Of a stretch of DNA of 7,535 nucleotides, positions 1-5,657 are shown one piece after another. Numbering within the stretch: position 1 is the first letter of the stretch; each line of letters starts with the position of its first letter. The translations under genes and the position numbers were made by a program. Location of the stretch: positions 1 to 7,535 of the forward strand of contig JAEWQS010000186.1 of assembly GCA_023399095.1 (NCBI GenBank). The letters are read 5' to 3'. Origin of the DNA: Bacillota bacterium. GTDB taxonomy: Bacteria > Bacillota > Clostridia > Christensenellales > SZUA-584. Below the pieces are notes generated by a model. The model ran no database searches. It saw nothing but the letters and a program-made list of their open reading frames with translations, and was not told the DNA's origin.

Positions 1-101
1 ACGATGGAACGCGAAACAGGCAGCCTCAATATGCATACGTTAAGAAAGCTGCCGATGATGGTGCCGAATACAAATATGACGACGCCTATTGCGATATCCA
101 T
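1..101 (-). CDS. pilD: Prepilin peptidase (type IV leader peptidase), N-terminal fragment
   Basis: Only the first 33 codons are present; the gene continues beyond the left edge. The visible protein begins MDIAIGVVIFVFG and then carries GSFLNVCILRLP. This closely matches the N-terminal first membrane helix and the GSFLNVxIxRLP signature of the aspartic prepilin peptidases (PilD/GspO/ComC). The family cleaves the short basic leader of type IV prepilins at the membrane, and many members also N-methylate the new Phe1. The catalytic aspartates and the zinc-binding cysteines, if any, lie outside the window. An AAGGGT ribosome binding site ends 7 bases before the ATG. Placement just downstream of the pilin and in the same direction supports the call, since the pilin is its expected substrate. 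Confidence is high for the family; activity cannot be judged from the fragment. Confidence 0.88.
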   Translation of the reverse strand, partial: MDIAIGVVIFVFGTIIGSFLNVCILRLPVSRSI

Positions 102-130
102 GTTTTTTACCCTTGCATAATGTCCTGTTC

Positions 131-159
131 TTTATATAACACCAACGTTGTTGTTTAAA
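131..159 (-). promoter_or_regulatory. Candidate promoter for the prepilin peptidase gene
   Basis: On the minus strand TTTAAA (159-154) and TATAAA (136-131) are separated by 17 bases, with predicted transcription start near 124 and a leader of about 20 bases. The -10 differs from TATAAT at one position and the -35 from TTGACA at two. It lies between the pilin terminator and pilD, where a promoter would be needed if termination is efficient. The region is AT-rich, so chance matches are likely. Confidence 0.38.
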
Positions 160-190
160 CAGACACAGCGAATAATGACGGTTTTTGTCG

Positions 191-227
191 CAAAAAAAGA
201 GCGAAACGCGTCCGTGCGTTTCGCTCT
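191..227 (-). terminator. Rho-independent terminator of the pilin gene
   Basis: The minus strand reads a perfect 12-bp stem, AGAGCGAAACGC (227-216) pairing with GCGTTTCGCTCT (209-198), around a 6-base loop, followed at once by seven T (197-191). It begins 12 bases after the pilin stop codon. The long stem plus U tract is a textbook intrinsic terminator, and it separates the pilin transcript from the prepilin peptidase gene. On the plus strand no T run follows, so it looks unidirectional. Confidence 0.93.
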
Positions 228-239
228 GATCAGGATGTA

Positions 240-608
240 TTAGGTTGTAGCCGGTGGAGAAGATGTCGAAGCAGCTTCAACAACTACAAACACGCCGTTT
301 TGATAATCTATCCGATCTAGCGCTTTTGCTTCATCAGCTATACCGACTGGTTCAAGTTTGTCATCAATATCCTTCCAGTTGGCTTTTACAGAAATCCGCT
401 CGTTAGGATCCGTCTGTAATGCGTTGTAAGCATTAAGTGCTGTTGCAATGCTTCTTGCATTGGCAGTGTGAACCGCATTGTTGGCTTCATCTGTGATGCC
501 AATAAAAGTTGGTATGGCGATGGCTGCCAATATCGCGATGATAGCAAAAACCACAATGAGTTCGATAAGTGTAAAGCCTTTTTTGTTCCTTCGTAAGAAC
601 TTAAACAT
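240..608 (-). CDS. pilA: Type IV pilin precursor (class III signal, small pilin)
   Basis: This encodes a 122-aa type IV prepilin, the fibre subunit exported and polymerised by the PilB/PilC machine encoded upstream. It has an 11-residue basic leader ending in Gly11, cleavage before Phe12, and the class III motif GFTLIEL with the conserved Glu5 of the mature protein (Glu16 here). A hydrophobic helix follows to about residue 36, including the usual IAIP proline. The mature protein is about 111 residues, which is small. The globular part has no cysteine, so the C-terminal disulfide loop of Gram-negative PilA is absent. The tail, from about residue 113, is rich in Ser, Thr and Pro. The start is supported by an AAAGGGG site (625-619) ending 10 bases before the ATG. 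The gene has its own promoter and terminator, which suits a major pilin, although a minor pilin or pseudopilin cannot be excluded by sequence alone. Confidence 0.9.
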   Translation of the reverse strand: MFKFLRRNKKGFTLIELIVVFAIIAILAAIAIPTFIGITDEANNAVHTANARSIATALNAYNALQTDPNERISVKANWKDIDDKLEPVGIADEAKALDRIDYQNGVFVVVEAASTSSPPATT

Positions 609-684
609 GTTTTTTATTCCCCTTTCATAATGAATCCCTGCAATGTTACTTTTTTAATAACACCAAATAACGGGTTAAAACACG

Positions 685-713
685 GTTATATCGTTTTTAC
701 GATAATTTATCAA
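685..713 (-). promoter_or_regulatory. Pilin gene promoter, overlapping the pilC stop
   Basis: On the minus strand TTGATA (713-708) and TATAAC (690-685) are exactly 17 bases apart, each one mismatch from the sigma-A/sigma-70 consensus. The -35 hexamer contains the TGA stop of pilC. Predicted transcription starts near 678, leaving an untranslated leader of about 70 bases before the pilin ATG. The position matches the 101-bp gap between pilC and the pilin and would allow the pilin to be transcribed independently of pilBTC. Confidence 0.7.
689..704. repeat. Perfect palindrome in the pilin promoter spacer
   Basis: TATCGT and ACGATA arms (6 bp each) flank a 4-base T/A centre. The whole element sits between the -35 and -10 hexamers of the pilin promoter, overlapping the first two bases of the -10. 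There is no U tract and little GC, so it is not a terminator. The position is that of a repressor or MerR-type activator operator, but a role is only inferred. Confidence 0.4.
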
Positions 714-1921
714 ACATTTGAATAGATACTGATCATAGGCACCAGCACCGCGAGGATAATAACCAGCACGATCACCGCGACGATGACAAGCATGATGGGC
801 TGCAGCATTGTGGTCAGCCGCGTTACGGCCACATCCGCTTCCTCTTCAAAATACTCGGCAGCACGTTCGAGCATCTGGTCGAGCGTGCCGGATTCCTCGC
901 CGATTTTGGACATGTGCATCAGCATGCTCGGGAAAATGCCTGCCGCGCCGATGGCCTCATAGAGCGAGCGCCCCTGCTTGATCTGTTCTTCGATCTCCAG
1001 CAGCTTGTTTTCCGCCAGCTTGTTGTTGACGATTTTGGACGCAATGCGCAGTGACTGCGTGAGCGCAATGCCCGTCGCCGTCAGTGTGGAAAGCGTGCGG
1101 CTCAGCCGCGCGGACATAAGCCGAATAGACGCTTTTTTGACAAGCGGAAACTTGAGCTTGAATGAGTCCAAGGCGAGGCGCCCTTGCGCCGACGACTTAA
1201 ACATTTTGAACAGCACGTAAATGAGCAAAACAGCGCCCAACAGATACATCCACTGGTTCGTAACAAAATCGCTCAAGCCCAGAACCATCTTGGTGATGCC
1301 GGGCAGCTCGGTATTCATGGATTCGAATATGCCGACAAATTTCGGTATCACGAAGGCAAGCATGAAAACGACCACGAGCACCGCCACGATGGCGACGATG
1401 ATGGGGTAGGTCATTGCGGATTTCACCTTGCGCGCGATTTTGTAGTCCTTGTCGAACGTGATTGCGAGCCTGTCCAGCGAGAGGTCGAGCGTACCGCTGA
1501 CCTCGCCCGCCTCGATCATCTGTATCATGATGCTCGGCAGCGCGCGTTCATGCATGGCAAGGCTTTCCGAAAGCCCTTTGCCGCGCTGAAGATCGTCGCA
1601 GACAGACGCGAGTATGCTCTTAAATTTTTTGTGGTCGGTCTGCTCCTCCAGCATCGTGAGCGCCTGCACAAGGGGCACGCCCGCTTTTAGTATGCTTGCG
1701 AACTGCGAACAGAATATCGAGAGCACGCGCTTGGGCACCTTGGCGGAGCCGATCGTAATATCCGTCGACGTTTTGGGATTGATTTCAGATAGGTCGAGCA
1801 AATACAGCGATTTGGCGCGCAGCTCGTAAACAACAGACTTTTTGTCTGTCGCTTCGATCACGCCTTCCACTGTCTGTCCGGCTTTGTTGGCCGCTTTATA
1901 TAAGTACTTAATAACAATCAC
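710..1921 (-). CDS. pilC: Type IV pilus inner-membrane platform protein PilC
   Basis: This 403-aa polytopic protein of the PilC/GspF family is the membrane platform that couples the PilB and PilT motors to the pilin pool. It begins with the family's YLYKAANKAGQ-like N terminus, where KA and G precede an EA motif. It has two tandem T2SF domains, about residues 66-195 and 268-395. Each carries the repeated MxxxGExSGTLD signature, at 135-146 and 337-348. Hydrophobic segments lie near 173-193, 226-240 and 374-396. Length is normal for the family. It starts 14 bases after pilT, in the same unit. The first possible start is a GTG at 1921-1919, but that codon lies inside the ribosome binding sequence. 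An ATT at 1912-1910 is better spaced and would give a 400-aa protein starting at the family's usual position. The function call is secure; the exact start is not. Confidence 0.94.
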   Translation of the reverse strand: MIVIKYLYKAANKAGQTVEGVIEATDKKSVVYELRAKSLYLLDLSEINPKTSTDITIGSAKVPKRVLSIFCSQFASILKAGVPLVQALTMLEEQTDHKKFKSILASVCDDLQRGKGLSESLAMHERALPSIMIQMIEAGEVSGTLDLSLDRLAITFDKDYKIARKVKSAMTYPIIVAIVAVLVVVFMLAFVIPKFVGIFESMNTELPGITKMVLGLSDFVTNQWMYLLGAVLLIYVLFKMFKSSAQGRLALDSFKLKFPLVKKASIRLMSARLSRTLSTLTATGIALTQSLRIASKIVNNKLAENKLLEIEEQIKQGRSLYEAIGAAGIFPSMLMHMSKIGEESGTLDQMLERAAEYFEEEADVAVTRLTTMLQPIMLVIVAVIVLVIILAVLVPMISIYSNV

Positions 1922-1924
1922 CTC
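1917..1924 (-). promoter_or_regulatory. Ribosome binding site of pilC, containing the GTG
   Basis: The minus strand reads GAGGTGAT, an exact 8-base match to the canonical anti-Shine-Dalgarno complement. The apparent GTG start is part of it, which would put start and binding site on top of each other. From the end of the GAGG core there are 8 bases to the ATT codon at 1912-1910, a normal spacing. Confidence 0.65.
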
Positions 1925-1935
1925 TCGATAAGCTG

Positions 1936-2985
1936 TTACAGCAATGTCTGTATATACGCCCGGTCAACCGAGTAGAAAAGCGCGTTTTCGCGCGAAATGC
2001 GCCCCTGACGGTAGAGGTCGGCGAGGGCGTTGTCCATGAGCTGGTTGCCTGATGATGTGGACGCCTGCATCATGCCCGCCACCTGATGCACCTTGTTCTC
2101 GCGTATCAGATTGCGCACGGCGGGCGTCGCGATCAGCGTTTCCACTGCGGCCACGCGCGTTTTGCCGTCGGTGCAGAGCAGGAGCTGCTGCGAAACCACC
2201 GCCGCCAATGTCATAGAGAGCTGCATGCGTATCTGCTGCTGCTGGTGGGGCGGAAAAACGTCAATAACACGGTCAATGGTTTTGGCCGCGCCCGTGGTGT
2301 GCAGCGTGGACAGCACGAGATGCCCCGTTTCCGCCGCGGTCAGCGCGATGCTGATGGTCTCTAAGTCGCGCATTTCGCCGATGAGTATAATGTCGGGGTC
2401 CTGGCGCATCGCGGCGCGAAGAGCATTGGCGTAGTTTTCCGAATCCACGCCGATTTCTCGTTGGTTGACAATGCTCTTTTTGTGTTTATGAAGATATTCA
2501 ATCGGGTCTTCGAGCGTGAGAATATGCTGGCTGCGTGTGCGGTTCATCACGTCGATCATGGACGCGAGCGTGGTGGATTTGCCGCTGCCAGTGGGGCCCG
2601 TGACAAGTATGAGCCCTCGGTTAAGTGAACACAGAGAACTCACAACAGGGGGGAGCCCCAGCGAGTTGATGTCCGGCGCGTTGCTGCGTATCAGACGCAT
2701 CGCGAGCGCCACGCTCTGGCGCTGCCGGTATGCGTTGACGCGGAAGCGGTATTTGCCGGGAGCCGAAAGTGAGAAATCGTATTCGCCGTGCTTGTTAAAA
2801 GCATCCCATTGCGCTTCGTTCATAATCTCTTTGGCGAAATTCAGCGACATATCGGGTGTTACAATTGCGTCTTCAATCGCCACAAGACCGCTGCTGATGC
2901 GCATTGTGGGCGGTATGCCCACCGAGATATGAATGTCCGACGCGCTGTGCGCAGCCGCTTTTTCCATCAGCTCAGTTATTCTCAT
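1936..2985 (-). CDS. pilT: Type IV pilus retraction ATPase PilT
   Basis: This 349-aa hexameric secretion ATPase of the PilT subfamily drives pilus retraction (twitching, DNA uptake, surface sensing). An N-terminal PAS-like domain begins with the typical SASDIHIS (residues 14-21). The RecA-like domain carries the Walker A GPTGSGKST (130-138), Asp box LEDPIEY (158-164), Walker B DIILIGE with its catalytic Glu (198-204) and His box HLVLSTLHTT (222-231). PAVRNLIRE (288-296) corresponds to the AIRNLIRE motif needed for retraction, which separates PilT from PilB and from most other family members. No zinc-finger cysteines are present, as expected. Start: ATG at 2985 with AAAGGAG 8 bases upstream. 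The frame is open further upstream, but that stretch lies inside pilB. The ATG overlaps the pilB TGA (ATGA), implying translational coupling. Confidence 0.95.
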   Translation of the reverse strand: MRITELMEKAAAHSASDIHISVGIPPTMRISSGLVAIEDAIVTPDMSLNFAKEIMNEAQWDAFNKHGEYDFSLSAPGKYRFRVNAYRQRQSVALAMRLIRSNAPDINSLGLPPVVSSLCSLNRGLILVTGPTGSGKSTTLASMIDVMNRTRSQHILTLEDPIEYLHKHKKSIVNQREIGVDSENYANALRAAMRQDPDIILIGEMRDLETISIALTAAETGHLVLSTLHTTGAAKTIDRVIDVFPPHQQQQIRMQLSMTLAAVVSQQLLLCTDGKTRVAAVETLIATPAVRNLIRENKVHQVAGMMQASTSSGNQLMDNALADLYRQGRISRENALFYSVDRAYIQTLL

Positions 2986-4676
2986 TCGCTGTCTCCTTTG
3001 TATGAATACGATGTGCTGATCACTTCCTGAATCGTGGTTGCGCCGCTTTCCATGAGCGCGACGCATTCCGAAGCAATCGTGGCCATGTGCTGGCGCTTTA
3101 TCGCGTCGTCACGGATGGCGTCTATCGCAGCGCCGCCCGTGATCATATCGCGCACATGCCGGTCTATCACAAATATCTCATGAACGGCACGGCGACCCTT
3201 GTAGCCTGAGTTGTTGCAATATGAGCAGCCCTTGCCATGATAGATTGTTTTTGAGTAGTTGCCGGGGAGTCCCGCTGCGGCAAGCTCGAACCGGTTCGGC
3301 TTGTATTCCTCCTTGCAGTAGGGGCAGATGGTTTTGACAAGCCGCTGAGACAGCACGCCGACGAGCGACGCAGACAGCATGTACGGCGGAATACCCATGT
3401 CAACGAGCCGGGAAATGGTGCTGATGGCGTCGTTGGTGTGTATCGTGGAAAGCACGAGATGGCCTGTGATGGCAGCACGTATGGCGATATCCACCGTTTC
3501 ATGATCGCGAATTTCACCGATCATGATGACATCAGGGTCTTGGCGCAGTATGGAGCGCAAGCCTGTGGAGAACGTGAGCCCCGCCTTGGCGTTGACCTGA
3601 ACCTGATTGATGCCGCCGATTGAATATTCTACGGGGTCTTCCACGGTGATGATATTCTTCGCGGTGTCGTTGATTTCGCTGAGCATGGCATAAAGCGTGG
3701 TAGATTTGCCGCTGCCCGTTGGGCCCGTAATCAGTATGATGCCGTGCGGGTTTTTGAGCAGCTCGTCAAATTTGTGGATGTTATCCTTGGAAAATCCAAG
3801 CTTTTCCTTGCTCATGAAAAAGTTCTGTTTATCAAGAAGGCGCATCACGACCTTCTCGCCGTGTACGGTCGGCATGGTCGACATACGCACATCAATCTCG
3901 TTGCCGGTCATCAGCAGTTTGTAGCGGCCGTCCTGAGGAAGCCGTTTCTCTGCGATATCCATACCGCCTATGATTTTGAGCCGCGTGGTGACGGCAGACT
4001 GTGCTTTTTTGGGTATCGTGAGCGCACCCACAAGCTGACCGTCGATGCGCATGCGCACACGCACCTCAATCTCGCCCGGCTCGACATGAATGTCGCTCGC
4101 TTTGGCCTTGGCCGCTTGTTCAAATATCGAATTGACAAGGCGTACGATAGGCGCGTTTGCGATATTGGCAGCAGCCTGATCCATCACGGAATCGGCCTCG
4201 CTAACTTCAGCCGCCAGCTCGCGAATTGCGGTTTCCGCGTATTCGTTGCCGTATATGGCGTTGATCGCTGTTTCGATCGCAAGCTCGGGCGCGATCATGG
4301 GGTAGATGTCCAGCCCGGACATCACACGTGCGTCTTCAATGGCGATAAAATCGGCAGGATCGGCCATGGCTAGGTATAGACGCTTGCCATCTACCTTCAC
4401 TGGTGCCATTTTGTGCTTTCTCGCAAGCGATACAGGCAATGCCTTGGAAAGCGATTTTGGCAGTTTGATCGCTTCCAGACTGATGAACGGGATGTCCAGC
4501 TGATACTGCATGACCTCCATGAGCTGCTGTTCTGTTACCAGACCGCGCGCTTTGAGTATCTTACCAAGACGCTCTCCAGTTTTCTTCTGTTCTTTGAGGC
4601 ATTCCTGAAGCTGATCGTTGGTGATAATGCCCACATCTATGAGCATTTCGCCTAAATATTTATGCTTGATTGCCAA
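2982..4676 (-). CDS. pilB: Type IV pilus extension ATPase PilB, TTG start
   Basis: This GspE/PilB-family hexameric ATPase powers pilin polymerisation at the inner face of the membrane. Numbering is from the TTG start (564 aa). An MshEN-type N-terminal domain (about 6-145) begins KYLGEMLIDVGIIT; this domain binds c-di-GMP in some relatives. SDIHVEP is at 194-200. The ATPase domain has Walker A GPTGSGKST (318-326), Asp box VEDPVEY (345-351), Walker B DPDVIMIGE (380-388) and His box HLVLSTIHTND (406-416). Four cysteines, C451/C454 and C484/C487, form the CxxC-29-CxxC zinc motif typical of PilB/GspE and absent in PilT. An in-frame ATG at 4694 has no ribosome binding site, while the TTG at 4676 has AGGCGGTGA five bases upstream and begins at the usual family position. 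It is the first gene of the pilus unit and overlaps pilT by 4 bp. No convincing promoter was found upstream; the leader is AT-rich at 4707-4722. Confidence 0.94.
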   Translation of the reverse strand: MAIKHKYLGEMLIDVGIITNDQLQECLKEQKKTGERLGKILKARGLVTEQQLMEVMQYQLDIPFISLEAIKLPKSLSKALPVSLARKHKMAPVKVDGKRLYLAMADPADFIAIEDARVMSGLDIYPMIAPELAIETAINAIYGNEYAETAIRELAAEVSEADSVMDQAAANIANAPIVRLVNSIFEQAAKAKASDIHVEPGEIEVRVRMRIDGQLVGALTIPKKAQSAVTTRLKIIGGMDIAEKRLPQDGRYKLLMTGNEIDVRMSTMPTVHGEKVVMRLLDKQNFFMSKEKLGFSKDNIHKFDELLKNPHGIILITGPTGSGKSTTLYAMLSEINDTAKNIITVEDPVEYSIGGINQVQVNAKAGLTFSTGLRSILRQDPDVIMIGEIRDHETVDIAIRAAITGHLVLSTIHTNDAISTISRLVDMGIPPYMLSASLVGVLSQRLVKTICPYCKEEYKPNRFELAAAGLPGNYSKTIYHGKGCSYCNNSGYKGRRAVHEIFVIDRHVRDMITGGAAIDAIRDDAIKRQHMATIASECVALMESGATTIQEVISTSYSYKGDSE

Positions 4677-4681
4677 AATAG

Positions 4682-4690
4682 TCACCGCCT
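4682..4690 (-). promoter_or_regulatory. Ribosome binding site deciding the pilB start
   Basis: The minus strand reads AGGCGGTGA, one mismatch from the AGGAGGTGA anti-SD complement, and ends five bases before the TTG at 4676-4674. It lies just inside the frame opened by the ATG at 4694, which itself has only an A/T-rich sequence upstream. This favours TTG as the start. Confidence 0.65.
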
Positions 4691-4797
4691 GCATATTGGA
4701 TTTTACATTTATATATTAATAAACGACTCTCCTTACGCATAAACAACAATCGCTTACCCGCGCGTGACAAGCTCATGCTATTGGGCGCTATTTGTGC

Positions 4798-4826
4798 TTT
4801 ACATACCAAATAATTTTATGTATACT
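4798..4826 (+). promoter_or_regulatory. Promoter of the lipoprotein gene
   Basis: TTTACA (4798-4803) and TATACT (4821-4826) are 17 bases apart, each one mismatch from the sigma-A consensus. Predicted start is near 4833, giving a leader of about 23 bases with an AAGGGGA ribosome binding site. It lies in the intergenic region that also must serve the divergent pilB. Confidence 0.75.
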
Positions 4827-4855
4827 TGAGTACGACTTTATAAAAGGGGATTGCT

Positions 4856-5365
4856 ATGCAAAAAAAACGCTTTAAGATAGCCGCTGCGGCCATTCTGGTT
4901 GTATTGCTTGCAGCGATGATGGCAGGTTGCGGATCGGTGACGATCGCAAAGCCGCAAATGTCCGAGAACGCCACACAGGTGTCGGTTGACGGCAGCTGCG
5001 ATATTTCGCTGAACGGTGATACATTCACAGTGTCGGGAGAAACAAACATTTTGGATGGCGCGCTGCTGCACGTTTCCGTTGTGTCTCAGGACGGCATGAT
5101 TGTGGACTATGTCACAATGACAAAGAACGGGGATCAGATATCTCACGATTTCAAGATCACAAGTGAGAAATATGACGACACAGTTAAGATAGTGACGGGG
5201 TTTATCACCTGTGCGCCCACGCTCTACGGCCAGCAGCCGGATGCCATTTACGCGGCGTATGGCAAGAAGTTTGAAAACCTCGATGGCCCCGAGGGCGATA
5301 TCATCTGGAACGGGGACGGTGTCGTGGCGGTATTCGGTTCAGAAAGCATCAAACTCGCTGAATAA
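4856..5365 (+). CDS. Secreted lipoprotein of unknown function
   Basis: This encodes a 169-aa protein with a bacterial lipoprotein signal. A basic start (MQKKRFK) precedes a hydrophobic segment at about 8-22 and the lipobox MAGC with Cys25, the expected lipid-modified residue. The mature part is about 145 residues with no further membrane segment. Alternating hydrophobic stretches from about residue 48 to 115, such as DTFTVSGETNILDGALLHVSV, suggest a beta-sandwich. The later QPDAIYAAYGKKFENLDG (127-144) resembles, from memory, the ends of small uncharacterised Firmicutes lipoprotein and exported domains; this is a weak match. Two other cysteines (48, 119) could pair. AAGGGGA five bases upstream supports the ATG. 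It has its own promoter and terminator, so it is monocistronic. Adjacency to pilB is divergent and gives no firm functional link. Localisation is confident, function unknown. Confidence 0.85.
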   Translation: MQKKRFKIAAAAILVVLLAAMMAGCGSVTIAKPQMSENATQVSVDGSCDISLNGDTFTVSGETNILDGALLHVSVVSQDGMIVDYVTMTKNGDQISHDFKITSEKYDDTVKIVTGFITCAPTLYGQQPDAIYAAYGKKFENLDGPEGDIIWNGDGVVAVFGSESIKLAE

Positions 5366-5381
5366 CAAATTCGCATTGAAT

Positions 5382-5412
5382 GACCGCAGGGGAGACTCGG
5401 CGGTCTTTTTTT
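5382..5412 (+). terminator. Rho-independent terminator of the lipoprotein gene
   Basis: A GACCGC (5382-5387) and GCGGTC (5400-5405) stem of 6 bp with a 12-base loop is followed by seven T (5406-5412). It starts 16 bases after the lipoprotein stop codon. The stem is short but GC-rich, and the T run is good. Confidence 0.82.
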
Positions 5413-5593
5413 ATTCCAGGAACCGCCCAACAAAATATGAAGCAAACTTTTCAATGTGGACGTATGGCATTCGGTAATAGGCTCTTAGTTGGGTATACGC
5501 TGCAAAAGTTCAAGCAAATCGGATATATGTGACAATTTTCAACTCAAAGCAGCTCTTTTTCGCATTAAAATGGCCGAAATTGTGAATTTATTA

Positions 5594-5622
5594 TTAACAA
5601 GAGACAAGCCTTATGTTATGAT
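5594..5622 (+). promoter_or_regulatory. Promoter of putP
   Basis: TTAACA (5594-5599) and TATGAT (5617-5622) are 17 bases apart, each one mismatch from consensus, with a TGT extension directly before the -10. Predicted start is near 5629, about 29 bases before the ATG. In the rest of the gap between the preceding terminator and this promoter (5413-5593) I see no gene and no clear structure beyond a 7-bp inverted repeat, ACAATTT near 5532 and AAATTGT near 5577, whose arms are widely spaced. Confidence 0.75.
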
Positions 5623-5657
5623 AGCATGTAATTATTTAAATATATGGGAGGGTGTAT

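Noticed and set aside
1184..1690. 168-aa plus-strand ORF opposite pilC
   Set aside because: It is antisense to a well-supported pilC, His/Arg-rich as expected from reverse-frame translation of this codon usage, and matches no family.
2986..3066. An N-terminal extension of PilT (27 extra residues)
   Set aside because: It is open only because it lies inside the end of pilB. The ATG at 2985 has AAAGGAG upstream, and MRITELMEKAAAHSASDIHIS is a normal PilT start.
3744..4373. 209-aa plus-strand ORF opposite pilB
   Set aside because: It is a shadow of pilB; the sense frame carries all ATPase motifs and the antisense protein has no recognisable domain.
4707..4740. AT-rich -10-like sequence as a pilB promoter
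   Set aside because: Several overlapping TATA-like hexamers exist, but none has a -35 match at 16-18 bases, so no promoter is called.
4695..4855. c-di-GMP riboswitch upstream of pilB (known ahead of pilus genes in some Clostridia)
   Set aside because: I could not find the conserved GEMM core or class-II pseudoknot elements on the minus strand, and the leader from any AT-rich -10 near 4713 would be too short to hold one.
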